Notes: generated from the sequence alone by a model not told the origin. Counted from the first letter of the stretch, positions 30,685 to 39,266 are shown. The stretch is 64,000 bases of DNA from Neobacillus cucumis (GCF_002860255.1 NZ_PGVE01000040.1:62001-126000); one strand, 5' to 3'. Numbers and translations: made by a program.

Positions 30685-33492
30685 TTAAATATTGGACTTT
30701 ACAGGTGAGAATTGAATCCCCTCTAAAACACCCATATACTCCCGCTCAGTAGACTCTAGTAAAATGGCAAGTGTATTGCCTTCGCCACGCAGCCATGGGC
30801 CTGGGATATAGGCCATATTTTCATTTCCACCTCTCATTTGAGGTTTTGATGTTTGGGATGGAGTCCATATCCTCCCTATTAATCTTCCATTTACAAATAC
30901 AGTCACCTTGATATTCGAACCGTTGAACATAACCTCCCAACAATGGGTTGAATCCATTTGCTCGATTTTCCCCATTAACCATGCACTGCTGCCTGGTAAA
31001 AGTTCAACAGGTAATTCTGCAGCTATTGTTTCCGATTGAGCTGCTAGAGCGTGATTCCATAATTCTTTTTCACCAGCAGAAGCTACCTCCCATTCTTTAG
31101 CCTTAATCCCCTCGTAAAGAATGACATCTCCGGTCTCCAGACCGTAAAAGGTTTCTAAGAATAGGGTTAACTGATTCTCTTCACCAGCTTTTATCCATGG
31201 GGTTAGTTCTAGGTATGGTGTTAATGGATTCACCTTTCCTGCCTCGTCTCCGTTAATAAACACTGTAGCAAGAGCACGAATACCTGGAAGATTGAGGTAC
31301 CACGCGTTAGATTTGGAAGATGCTTGGAATGTTTTTTTATAGTAGCCGTAGGAAGGATGATGTTCTGTCATCCAACTGCCCCAGTTTATAATTGGCCAAG
31401 TTTCTGTATCACAGGATTCAATCGTGTATTTTTCATGCTCATTACGTGAGCGTACGGATTTGAATCGCCAGTTACCTTTGAATTCCATGAGCTTAGTAAC
31501 GGCTATAGCTCCGGTTATACCCTTCTGTCCATTCATCCGGAAAGCAGGAAGCCGTGCATCATCAAAGTTGGAATGACCCCAAATCTCTGAACGGACTAAT
31601 AATTTCAACTGATCAGCAAACCTGTCTTCCTTAAATGGAACATACACACTTCCACCGCCCGGTACGACGGTAGCTTGAAAGGTATCGTTAGTATAAACAG
31701 AGCAAATATCACTTGCATCTTGCAAAAGGACACCGTGTACATGGTCACCCGAATGGCTTTGTACCTTTGCTTGATACCAGGCATAGCCTCTATAAATCCC
31801 CTGATTCTCAAGGAAAACAGCTTGATCTCCCAGATGTTGAGAATTCTCCCCTAGTTCAGATGCACCAGCATTTAAAGGAGAGATTCCCCATTGAATAGAA
31901 GGTACTTCCGCGTCAGATACTCTTTTTAACAAATCGTCAAAAATCAGTGAGCCATCAGCCGTTACTTCCCGTAAGTTTAAAGCCTTTTCACGCTGAAGCA
32001 TCCTAAGCTCTAAAATCTGGCCTGATGCCAGCGTAATCACTGCTGATCCTGAGATACCTGTGAACACCACATGTGAATCATTGGCTCTAGATAACAGTAT
32101 CCCGTCCTCTGTTTCCACATTGATTAATTCTGGCAGGTGGAATACTGTCTCGGACTCCCCTTCAGCAGAGAATACCAATATGGATTGGTTTCCTATAGTA
32201 CGTGAATAGATTAATTCTGCCGATGAAAATTCTAACATTCCCTGTTCCAATCCCCAGTGACTAAGTGGTGTTTGAGCCAGCAATAAAGGACAACGGCCCT
32301 TGGAAATGGTCAGCTTCGTTTGCTTCGGATAGAACTGTCCTCCTATCTGAACGGAAACCGTTTGTCCACGCTCACTTACATTTGGTAAAGAATATAAATA
32401 TCCACCCCCTTCCAATTCCAGTACATTAGGTCCTGTCACTTCATTCGGCAGGGCTCCTTTTAATGTTAGTCCATGATTCTTTTTGTAAAGTGATTGAGCC
32501 AGCGGTTCACCAACTGAATCTATGATGTGGCTCATTAGTCTTCCTTCTAATGCTTCTGGTCTGACCTCACCTGTAGAAGAGATCATTCCTCCAAAATCGT
32601 AATCGGAAGTTAGTAAGGAAAGTGGATTTCCCCAATTATTAGCAGCATTGGAAAATCCAAAATTGGTTCCCGAGACCTGCAAATAGGGTCCTAGCAGTTT
32701 TGCACCAGCCGCAAACAAACGGCGCAGTAAAAAATGGGACCGATTTGTTTCTGTCACCATTAATGGAAGGTTTTGTTTTTCTAGTCTCTCAACGTATTCA
32801 TGCACCTTAGATTCGAAGTCAGGATCTCGATCATTTGGATAGAAATTACACGTTGGGATAACTCCTGTTGCATTCCCGCTCGCCTTGTACAGGTCTCCTT
32901 GACCGGCACATGCCACAAGCGGCACCTCTAACGAATGCGTTAAGGCCATATCCCTAAGAGCTGAGATATATCCTGTTGGATCTTGGCAGCCGTAGAAATC
33001 AAGTTCATTATCGAGCTGAACACAAATAATGGAACCCTTTTGTCCTAATTCATACTTTTTCAATAAAGATAAGATCCGGTCAAACCATCGGCCAACATGT
33101 GCCAAAAATGCCGGGTCATTATCCCTCAGCCGTACCTTTGAATCGGCAAATAAGTAGGATGGAAGAGCCCCCCCATCCCATTCAGAACAAATATAAGGAC
33201 CAGGACGTGCAACCACATACAGTCCTTCATCTGCAGCCATTTGTAAAAAGACCTCAACATCTTTTTCACCAGAAAAGTCCCACTTATTTTGTTCTGTTTC
33301 ATGGAAATTCCAAGGGAAGTACACATCGATGCAGTTGTAGCCAGCCTTTTTTACTTTTCTAAGACGATCCTTCCATAACTCTCTCGGAATACGAAAATAG
33401 AAGAGTGAGGCGCAAAGAATAATAGCCGGCTTCCCATCAATTGAAATTCCCCGGTTAGATAGCTGGACCGCAGTCTTGTTAATGATATTCAT
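30685..33492 (-). CDS. GH35 beta-galactosidase, large cytoplasmic form
   Basis: This 935-residue enzyme has an N-terminal GH35 TIM barrel: the family signature GGALPSYLF occurs at about 107-115, the acid/base is E163 in QLDNELDF and the nucleophile E248 in LMVTETN. C-terminal beta-sandwich domains (about 575-925) are of the kind that bind galactose chains. It lacks a signal peptide. AAAGGAGGGGG precedes ATG 33492. It is the first gene of the GH35-GH2-GH43 operon under promoter D, with a leader of about 150 bases. The likely role is removing terminal beta-galactose from imported galacto-oligosaccharides. Confidence 0.92.
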   Translation of the reverse strand: MNIINKTAVQLSNRGISIDGKPAIILCASLFYFRIPRELWKDRLRKVKKAGYNCIDVYFPWNFHETEQNKWDFSGEKDVEVFLQMAADEGLYVVARPGPYICSEWDGGALPSYLFADSKVRLRDNDPAFLAHVGRWFDRILSLLKKYELGQKGSIICVQLDNELDFYGCQDPTGYISALRDMALTHSLEVPLVACAGQGDLYKASGNATGVIPTCNFYPNDRDPDFESKVHEYVERLEKQNLPLMVTETNRSHFLLRRLFAAGAKLLGPYLQVSGTNFGFSNAANNWGNPLSLLTSDYDFGGMISSTGEVRPEALEGRLMSHIIDSVGEPLAQSLYKKNHGLTLKGALPNEVTGPNVLELEGGGYLYSLPNVSERGQTVSVQIGGQFYPKQTKLTISKGRCPLLLAQTPLSHWGLEQGMLEFSSAELIYSRTIGNQSILVFSAEGESETVFHLPELINVETEDGILLSRANDSHVVFTGISGSAVITLASGQILELRMLQREKALNLREVTADGSLIFDDLLKRVSDAEVPSIQWGISPLNAGASELGENSQHLGDQAVFLENQGIYRGYAWYQAKVQSHSGDHVHGVLLQDASDICSVYTNDTFQATVVPGGGSVYVPFKEDRFADQLKLLVRSEIWGHSNFDDARLPAFRMNGQKGITGAIAVTKLMEFKGNWRFKSVRSRNEHEKYTIESCDTETWPIINWGSWMTEHHPSYGYYKKTFQASSKSNAWYLNLPGIRALATVFINGDEAGKVNPLTPYLELTPWIKAGEENQLTLFLETFYGLETGDVILYEGIKAKEWEVASAGEKELWNHALAAQSETIAAELPVELLPGSSAWLMGKIEQMDSTHCWEVMFNGSNIKVTVFVNGRLIGRIWTPSQTSKPQMRGGNENMAYIPGPWLRGEGNTLAILLESTEREYMGVLEGIQFSPVKSNI

Positions 33493-33630
33493 AAATTCCC
33501 CCTCCTTTAGCCTTCGTAAGGCTCTGACAAGTTTGTCTTCTAATCAATTCTTCTGTACTCTTAAAAGTGAGACTCATGATGGTAATAACAATCGGCTTAC
33601 TATCGGGGATGCCATTTTAACTTCTTCCGA

Positions 33631-33714
33631 TGAAAGCCTTTACAATTAAGATTATCAAATTCGTTGGATATGGATATAAGATAAATTTTACTGGTTATGG
33701 GAATATTTTGACTT
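33631..33714 (-). promoter_or_regulatory. Promoter D with two-part motif, -10 and cre-like site for the GH35-GH2-GH43 operon
   Basis: On the minus strand AAGTCAAAATATT (33702-33714), 11 bases, TAAAATTTATCTTAT (33676-33690), 19 bases, GATAAT (33651-33656), then TTGTAAAGGCTTTCA (33631-33645), which fits cre at 14 of 15 positions. Every spacing equals that of promoter C, and the blocks AATAAAGTCAAAAT and AATTTGATAATCTT are shared. The rest of the 33493-33901 gap holds the GH35 leader and the promoter region of the diguanylate cyclase gene; I see no gene there. Confidence 0.67.
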
Positions 33715-33748
33715 TATTTTTCCAGGTGAAAGAGGTACTTGTAAGAGG

Positions 33749-33754
33749 TATAAT
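33749..33754 (+). promoter_or_regulatory. Possible -10 element for the diguanylate cyclase gene
   Basis: A consensus TATAAT hexamer lies about 150 bp upstream of the GGDEF gene on the plus strand; no convincing -35 is seen at 17 bp. The start site is uncertain. Confidence 0.3.
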
Positions 33755-33901
33755 GTTTTAAAATTTAGTAATGTCAGTATATTGTAAAAAATAGGTCGTT
33801 ATATGCGTGAAAATTTTGTAAAATAAAGATATCGATCTGAAAATTTTTGTATGTAAAAAATAGCTCCTTAGTTTATTTTTTCACGAAGGGACATCTTTAC
33901 C

Positions 33902-35149
33902 ATGCTAAAAGGAAGGTTATATGACAGTTTGCTTTTCCTGATTGCCTTGGTGATAGCTTTTAGCTCATCCGGACTATTGGTTGATCGGACAAGCTTCTAT
34001 AAGGTGCTTTTTATATTCTGGCTCTTCTCCTGTCTGTATTTTCATCTAAGGGTTTTTTACAAAAATGGAAGTATAAATATTGATTATGGGATTACCTATG
34101 ATTTATCATTGGTCCTATTTGCCGGGCCTCTCGGTTTATTTATTTTCGAAACGATTTACCGTCTTACGGTCTATATTTATCGTAAATGGACAAAAACAGC
34201 TGATCCAAGCGAATTTTCCGATACTATTTATAATATTGGCTGTTTTGTCATTACCAACTCAATTGCATATGTATTATTTCAACACTTTCAGGAAACATTT
34301 CAAGCCTTTCCGTTTGGCTATTGGGTTTTGTTATTTATTTTAGTTTGTCTGTCATCTTATCTTTCAGGGACCTTCATGGTGATTGTTTTTGTCCTATTGG
34401 GAGAATTGAAATCTTTTAAAGAAGGATTCGATTTTATTTTTAGAAGCATAAGCACGCTTGATTTTGCAAAGGTTGCCATCACCAACGGTTTGCTGCTTAT
34501 TTTCCTTCGTGAAGGCAAATGGGAGATGTTATTCAGCGTCTTTCTACTCAACTATATTGTCAGCCGCTCCTTTTCTTCGAAATCGCAAAGTATTCAAACG
34601 AAGCTTGAGCGGGATAGGTTTGAGCAAATGGCCTATACTGATTTTTTAACCGGAGTGTACAATCGTACGTTTATGGATAAAAAGATGAGCGAACTGAATC
34701 AAACGGGCGAGAATGTTGGAATTGTCGTATGTGATATTGATAAATTTAAATCAATCAATGATAGTTATAATCACGCAGTGGGGGATAAGGTCATTCAGCA
34801 CTTTGCCTCCACTCTTAAAGGCTATCTTACGGCAGAAGATTACTTATTTAGAAGCGGCGGGGAAGAATTTACACTCTGTCTCAGGAACAGGAGTTTCGAG
34901 GATACAGTGTCCCTTGTTAATGAAATAGGAAAAGGCGTTCAAAACAGTGTCGTAAATATGGAGTTTCAAGAGGTGGAGATTGCTATTTCTTACACCGCCT
35001 CGTTCGGTCTCTACTTCTACACTGTACATGAACAAATGCCAATGGAAAAGGCTTATATCTTGGCTGACCAGCTTATGTTCCAATCCAAACATCAAGGAAG
35101 AAACCGTGTCAGTGCAACCAACGGCCTCTTAAACACAATACTTATCTAA
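33902..35149 (+). CDS. Membrane-bound GGDEF diguanylate cyclase
   Basis: This 415-residue protein has an N-terminal hydrophobic region with six or so transmembrane helices (about 8-222, 5TM-5TMR_LYT/MASE-like) followed by a GGDEF domain (about 240-405). The active-site loop is GGEEF (319-323), an accepted active variant, with DIDKFKSIND at 278-287 providing metal and nucleotide contacts. No RxxD inhibitory site precedes it (the residues there are TAED), so product inhibition at that site is not expected. It would make cyclic di-GMP in response to a membrane signal. It is monocistronic, ends at a shared terminator, and is divergent from the sugar locus. Confidence 0.9.
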   Translation: MLKGRLYDSLLFLIALVIAFSSSGLLVDRTSFYKVLFIFWLFSCLYFHLRVFYKNGSINIDYGITYDLSLVLFAGPLGLFIFETIYRLTVYIYRKWTKTADPSEFSDTIYNIGCFVITNSIAYVLFQHFQETFQAFPFGYWVLLFILVCLSSYLSGTFMVIVFVLLGELKSFKEGFDFIFRSISTLDFAKVAITNGLLLIFLREGKWEMLFSVFLLNYIVSRSFSSKSQSIQTKLERDRFEQMAYTDFLTGVYNRTFMDKKMSELNQTGENVGIVVCDIDKFKSINDSYNHAVGDKVIQHFASTLKGYLTAEDYLFRSGGEEFTLCLRNRSFEDTVSLVNEIGKGVQNSVVNMEFQEVEIAISYTASFGLYFYTVHEQMPMEKAYILADQLMFQSKHQGRNRVSATNGLLNTILI

Positions 35150-35157
35150 GAACAAAA

Positions 35158-35172
35158 GCTCTGGAGCTGGAC
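35158..35172. repeat. Collapsed copy of the GTCCAGCTCCAG repeat
   Basis: On the minus strand GTCCAGCTCCAG runs straight into AGCTTTTG, so only the two ends of the element at 20620-20681 remain, as if the middle had been deleted. It lies just after the diguanylate cyclase stop codon. Confidence 0.35.
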
Positions 35173-35238
35173 GTTTCTAAACCTGTAAAATGTTATCCAC
35201 AAGTTGTAAATCTATAATTTCCTAGACCACAAAAAAGC

Positions 35239-35266
35239 AGCGGCTCAACCTACCGGTTGAGCCGCT
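35239..35266. terminator. Bidirectional terminator between the GGDEF gene and bioY
   Basis: AGCGGCTCAACC/GGTTGAGCCGCT is a 12-bp stem with a 4-base loop, with A6 on the left and T5 on the right. Confidence 0.88.
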
Positions 35267-35291
35267 TTTTCACGTTGACAATGTGATTAAT

Positions 35292-35304
35292 GGTGACAGG
35301 CACC
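35292..35304. repeat. GGTGACAGGCACC dispersed repeat, copy 1
   Basis: Single copy of the interspersed 13-mer, 10 bp past the bioY stop codon. Other copies are at 38602, 40405, 42243/42280, 44744 and 56262. Confidence 0.7.
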
Positions 35305-35313
35305 GTAAGACTG

Positions 35314-35904
35314 TTAGGAGTGTTTGATTTGTTTGAATTGTCCTTTGGATAGGACGGTTTTTTCTAGGCGATGTGCCATGATGGCTGCAAGGACGGATAA
35401 GATAATGTCCTTTGGAAGCGGAGCTATCATCCATAACCATGCCATTTTGTAAGAGAAGCCATCCGGTGCTGATCCCAATAGTTTGTATGCAAAATACATC
35501 CAGTTGGTTCCGAAAAGATAGTTCACCGCCATCCCGATTAACGCAGCAATGATGAACATGGACAGACTTTTATTTCGCTCCACCATTTTTCCGATGATAA
35601 ATGCTGTAAGTATATAAGAAAGAATAAAGCCAAATGTAGGTTTGATGATGATCGAAAGCCCGCCAGTAAAGTCAGCAAAAACGGGAACCCCAACGATGCC
35701 CACTAACATATAACCAATCATAGCGATGGCTCCTAAACGACTGCCTAGTATGGCTCCTGCTAAAATAGCAAAAAAGGTTTGCAATGTTATCGGTACTCCG
35801 CCCACATGTAAAAAAGGCGCAATAGTAGAAATGTTTGCCCCTATGGCCATTAGTGCTATAAACATAGCTGCCATAGTTAAATCTAATGCCCTTAATTTTC
35901 TCAT
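35314..35904 (-). CDS. bioY: BioY biotin transporter (ECF S-component)
   Basis: This is a 196-residue membrane protein with six transmembrane helices and the BioY hallmarks: the GGVPITLQTF segment (about 35-44), GSRLGAIAMIGYMLVGIVGVPVF (about 54-76) and FGFILSYI. It takes up biotin alone or with the shared EcfAA'T module, which is not in this window. ATG 35904 has AGGGGAA upstream. A BirA-type operator overlaps the promoter region about 60 bp upstream, so repression by biotin-loaded BirA is expected. No biotin synthesis genes are adjacent. Confidence 0.94.
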   Translation of the reverse strand: MRKLRALDLTMAAMFIALMAIGANISTIAPFLHVGGVPITLQTFFAILAGAILGSRLGAIAMIGYMLVGIVGVPVFADFTGGLSIIIKPTFGFILSYILTAFIIGKMVERNKSLSMFIIAALIGMAVNYLFGTNWMYFAYKLLGSAPDGFSYKMAWLWMIAPLPKDIILSVLAAIMAHRLEKTVLSKGQFKQIKHS

Positions 35905-35963
35905 AATTATTTCCCCTGCCCTTATAATTTATCTTATTTTTAAAATAAATGGTAAGGGCACCT

Positions 35964-35995
35964 ATTGTCAACTATAAAATTTTATTAGTTAACAT
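35964..35995 (-). promoter_or_regulatory. BirA-type biotin operator and promoter of bioY
   Basis: ATTGTCAAC (35964-35972) and GTTAACAT (35988-35995) are inverted with 15 bases between the GTCAAC/GTTAAC cores, as in Firmicutes BirA boxes. On the minus strand the left arm also reads TTGACA, a -35, with a TATTTT-like -10 about 18 bases further, so BirA would block RNA polymerase directly. Confidence 0.72.
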
Positions 35996-36023
35996 TACAA
36001 CATAAGTTTCACATAGAACTAAG

Positions 36024-36182
36024 TTATTTTTTACGGCAATTTTTGCAGACTTTAATGGTTTGGCCCGTTTCAGTTTTATGTGAATATAGCAGCTTGATCC
36101 CCGTTCTTGCACATAATGGGCATGTCCCTCGTCCATTTGAAGGCAGGTTGCTGATTGTCTTTCCTCTGTTTCTTTTTGCCAT
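36024..36182 (-). CDS. Small zinc-ribbon protein, 52 residues, function unknown
   Basis: A short frame with AAGGA eight bases before ATG 36182 encodes a basic 52-residue protein (start MAKRNRGKTIS). Two cysteine pairs, CPLC and CKNC, 23 residues apart form a probable zinc ribbon, and the ends are lysine/arginine-rich (CKNCRKK terminus). The composition resembles small ribosome- or nucleic-acid-binding proteins. It lies between bioY and ykuK, which are transcribed away from each other. I do not recognise a named family. Confidence 0.7.
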   Translation of the reverse strand: MAKRNRGKTISNLPSNGRGTCPLCARTGIKLLYSHKTETGQTIKVCKNCRKK

Positions 36183-36486
36183 TCTCATCATCCTTATCTA
36201 TTAATCTTCTTTCTTTATCTAATGATGGACTGGCACAAAGATTGTTAGGCAAATAATGGTTTTAAGATAAATTTTTTTTGCTTAAGATTTTCAAGCCTAT
36301 TCAAAGGTTCAGCTTCTCTTAAACAAGACCTCCCGCCTCTTCTTGTCTATTTTTCTTAAACACTACATACATATTAATTAGATTGAATTACCGAGGGTGT
36401 CCACACGATAATTGTTCTTCTGCCATAAAATAGAAATAAGAGGCAGTCTAAACTTTTTAATGAAGGGAAAGATGTGGTGTTTCTAT

Positions 36487-37023
36487 ATGAATAACTATTC
36501 AGCGTACCACCATTCATTTAAAAATCTGCAGGAGAAAGGACTTTCGTTCGAACAGGTTTTTGAGCGGATCGTTACTTTTATGAACCTAAATCCTAAAGGA
36601 CACTATCGTTTGATGGTTGGAACAGATTCACAGGTTCATAAATCTCAAACGGTTTTTATCACGGGAATTGTCATTCAAAATGAAGGGAATGGTGTGTGGG
36701 CCTGTATCAGAAAGTTCATTGTCCCAAGGAAGATGACACAATTGCATGAAAGGATTTCACTAGAATTATCGTTAACTGAAGAAATTGTCGCCATGTTTAC
36801 CGAGGAACGAAAAAATCAGCTTATCGCGATTGTCCTCCCGTATATTTACGAAGGGGCAACCTTTACTATGGAGGGGCATATTGATATCGGCGCCGGTCAA
36901 CGAAATAAGACAAGAGAATTTGTTAAAGAGATGGTGTCACGAATGGAGTCGATGGGGGTAGAGCCTAAAATAAAACCAGATGCCTTTGTCGCCTCAAGCT
37001 ATGCCAACCGTTACACAAAATAA
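36487..37023 (+). CDS. ykuK: YkuK-family RNase H-like protein (DUF458)
   Basis: This 178-residue soluble protein matches the YkuK/DUF458 family, with LMVGTDSQVH and VFITGIVIQ near the start, an ERISLELSLTEEI helix, and the C-terminal PDAFVASSYANRYTK. The fold is RNase H-like; the cellular role is not established. The start is uncertain: ATG 36487 gives the usual family length, while in-frame ATGs at 36460 and 36472 or an earlier codon would add up to 25 residues with no clear binding site. It ends at a terminator shared with the convergent histidine kinase. Confidence 0.85.
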   Translation: MNNYSAYHHSFKNLQEKGLSFEQVFERIVTFMNLNPKGHYRLMVGTDSQVHKSQTVFITGIVIQNEGNGVWACIRKFIVPRKMTQLHERISLELSLTEEIVAMFTEERKNQLIAIVLPYIYEGATFTMEGHIDIGAGQRNKTREFVKEMVSRMESMGVEPKIKPDAFVASSYANRYTK

Positions 37024-37056
37024 GCGTCAGATACCAACTCTATGGTACCTGACGCT
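37023..37056. terminator. Terminator between ykuK and the PAS kinase gene
   Basis: AGCGTCAGATACCA pairs with TGGTACCTGACGCT with one mismatch, followed by T6 on the plus strand. The stem begins in the ykuK stop codon. Confidence 0.82.
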
Positions 37057-37059
37057 TTT

Positions 37060-38520
37060 TTATACATACACTAATTCCACTGTAATCGTCGTGCCATTTC
37101 CAAGTTCACTTTCAATTTTCATCGTGCCGTTATGCTCTTGGATGATTTTATTACTGACCGTTAAACCAAGGCCAATTCCCTTGTCCTTAGTCGTATAGAA
37201 TGGCGTACCCAAATAGCCCATAAGTTGATTATCGATCCCAATTCCTTCATCCGTAAAGCAAATCAAAACCCGATTATCTGCCATTTTTTCTACATGAATA
37301 TGAACCTGACCACCATGAGGCATAGACTCGATGGCATTCTTCAAAAAATTAACAAAGACCTGTTTCAACTGATGCCGGCTGCCAAGTAAATGGATATCAT
37401 CCGTTTTAAAACAATTAATAATTTCCACATTATGTAATAGCGCTTGCGGGTGCAGGATATTGACCGTACTTTCAAGAATGTCGTGTAGACTCTCCCTCTC
37501 AAACTGAATCGCCTGCGGTTTCGCCAGAGACATAAATTCATTTACAATCATATCAATTCGGTCCAGTTCATTCATGATAATCGACAAATAATCTTCTTGC
37601 TTCTGTATATCCCTTGTACTTTTTAAAAGCTTGGAAAACCCTTTTAATGAGGTCAATGGATTTCGAATTTCATGAGCTACCCCGGCAGCTAATTGTCCTA
37701 TGATGGATAGACGGTCCAGATTTCGAAGAGCATCATCATTTTTAATTCGATCACTAATATCCCGGCCCACTGTAACAAAGGATTCAAATTCTCCTTTTTC
37801 ATTATAAACTGGCGAAATGGTCGTCTCCACATCGATAAACCCGTTATCACTAGTTCTCATTTTAGCCTGAAATAGCTGCGGTTCTCCTGTATTTATAAGA
37901 GCTTCGTAGACTTGATCAAAAGGCTCTCTGTCCTCTGGCATAATGATACTGTAAACATCCTGACCAATTAGTTCCTCAGGGCCGATTCCTACCCCTTTTT
38001 TATGTGACGGGGAAGCATAGATAACCTCTTTATCCTTAGAATAAAGCTTGATCATATCAGTTGTATTATCTGTTATCAACCGATATAACTCACGAGTTCT
38101 CTTTAAATCACGTTCTATATTTAAATGTTTGGTAATATCGCGATAGGTGCCAATAATAGCAATAATTTCCCCAGCGGTGTTTCGGAGAGGAGAAAAAGAT
38201 ACCGCTATATCGAGTCTGCTTCCATCTTTATGATAACAATGAGTCACAAGATCGTGGAAAAACTCCCCTTGTTTGACTGCCTTAAAGACTTCCTCTACTA
38301 AAGCTGACTTATTCATTTCATTAAATTTTCTTCCTGTCAGCTCTTCTTCTGTATAGCCAAAAATTTTCGTATACATTTCATTCACTCGGATGAAACAATT
38401 TTCCATGTTCACGATACAAATGCCATCGGCGGTACCATTAAGAAATAAGTCGATTAATTCATCAGGATTAATGGCATCTGATTTAATCAGTTCGCCAAAT
38501 ATAGGGAAACTTTTAGCCAT
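37060..38520 (-). CDS. PAS-domain sensor histidine kinase, sporulation-kinase-like
   Basis: This 486-residue kinase has no transmembrane helix: PAS domain 1 (about 20-130, FLNGTADGICIVN), PAS domain 2 with PAC (about 140-260), HisKA with phospho-acceptor H283 in GVAHEIRNPL, and HATPase_c (N-box FLKNAIESM, G1 box DEGIGID, G2 box GIGLGLTVS). The architecture resembles KinA/KinE-type kinases that feed the Spo0 phosphorelay, but no cognate regulator is adjacent and the partner is unproven. ATG 38520 is preferred over GTG 38538 because GGAGAG lies six bases before it. Confidence 0.88.
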   Translation of the reverse strand: MAKSFPIFGELIKSDAINPDELIDLFLNGTADGICIVNMENCFIRVNEMYTKIFGYTEEELTGRKFNEMNKSALVEEVFKAVKQGEFFHDLVTHCYHKDGSRLDIAVSFSPLRNTAGEIIAIIGTYRDITKHLNIERDLKRTRELYRLITDNTTDMIKLYSKDKEVIYASPSHKKGVGIGPEELIGQDVYSIIMPEDREPFDQVYEALINTGEPQLFQAKMRTSDNGFIDVETTISPVYNEKGEFESFVTVGRDISDRIKNDDALRNLDRLSIIGQLAAGVAHEIRNPLTSLKGFSKLLKSTRDIQKQEDYLSIIMNELDRIDMIVNEFMSLAKPQAIQFERESLHDILESTVNILHPQALLHNVEIINCFKTDDIHLLGSRHQLKQVFVNFLKNAIESMPHGGQVHIHVEKMADNRVLICFTDEGIGIDNQLMGYLGTPFYTTKDKGIGLGLTVSNKIIQEHNGTMKIESELGNGTTITVELVYV

Positions 38521-38601
38521 ACATATCTCTCCAAACACATAATCTCTTAAACTCCATTTTCACAGAACTTTGTCCTAAAGAAAAGAGAAAATTTTTCTAT
38601 T

Positions 38602-38614
38602 GGTGTCAGGCACC
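38602..38614. repeat. GGTGTCAGGCACC dispersed repeat, copy 2
   Basis: Variant with T for A at position 5, between two divergently transcribed genes. Confidence 0.7.
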
Positions 38615-38694
38615 GCGGCAGCATGATCATTTTTTCATCCCCAAACATATTGGACTTCCAGCCTCTCATAAATTGAGAAATAGGAGGTGATCGA

Positions 38695-39177
38695 GTGAAA
38701 AAAAGATTACTAGCCATTGTTTTTCCGTTATTCCTGCTTTTATCAGGCTGCTTTAACGACCCTGTACAGGATGATCTGCTGAATTATGTGAACAAGGAAA
38801 TGAAACAGGCGGGAAAATTAGAAGCAGCGGCGGTCTCTGCTTATGAAGGGGTTGCTGGTGCGAATTACACGGACGACCAGACCATGTATGAGGCGTTAAC
38901 GAAAGAAGTCATTCCAAATTATAATGAGTTTATTAAAGAACTTGATTCAGTCAAAATAGAAACAGAAGAGTTAAGGCAAATTCACGAGATTTATATAGAG
39001 GGGGCTGACATTCAATTTAAAGCATTTGTGACGATAAAACAGGCCCTGGAAGACCAAGACCCAGCACTGGTTCAGAAGGCCAATGGGCTGCTGGCAGATG
39101 CTAGGAAGCATATCCGTGATTATAAGAGTAAGCTGAACAAATTGGCCAAAGAACATGATGTGAAAATTAAAGAATAA
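38695..39177 (+). CDS. Small lipoprotein, function unknown
   Basis: This is a 160-residue exported lipoprotein. The signal peptide MKKRLLAIVFPLFLLL ends in the lipobox LSGC (Cys about 19). The mature part is almost entirely helical and charged, with no metal site or enzyme motif, and resembles four-helix extracellular lipoproteins of Bacillaceae. The GTG start at 38695 is supported by AGGAGGTG eight bases upstream. It is monocistronic with its own terminator. I cannot assign a function. Confidence 0.82.
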   Translation: MKKRLLAIVFPLFLLLSGCFNDPVQDDLLNYVNKEMKQAGKLEAAAVSAYEGVAGANYTDDQTMYEALTKEVIPNYNEFIKELDSVKIETEELRQIHEIYIEGADIQFKAFVTIKQALEDQDPALVQKANGLLADARKHIRDYKSKLNKLAKEHDVKIKE

Positions 39178-39189
39178 ATCGAAAAGAAA

Positions 39190-39225
39190 GAGCCAGTCTT
39201 CCATCTGTATGGTGAGGGCTGGCTC
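39190..39225 (+). terminator. Terminator of the lipoprotein gene
   Basis: GAGCCAG and CTGGCTC form the stem, followed by AAGGTTTTT. Confidence 0.7.
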
Positions 39226-39266
39226 AAGGTTTTTAGCCTGAATGTCAAGGGCCCGAAACCATCTGG

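Noticed and set aside
33493-33563. Possible leader peptide starting MSLTFKST in the GH35 leader
   Set aside because: It has no clear ribosome binding site, overlaps the GH35 start in another frame and shows no regulatory codon run or terminator.
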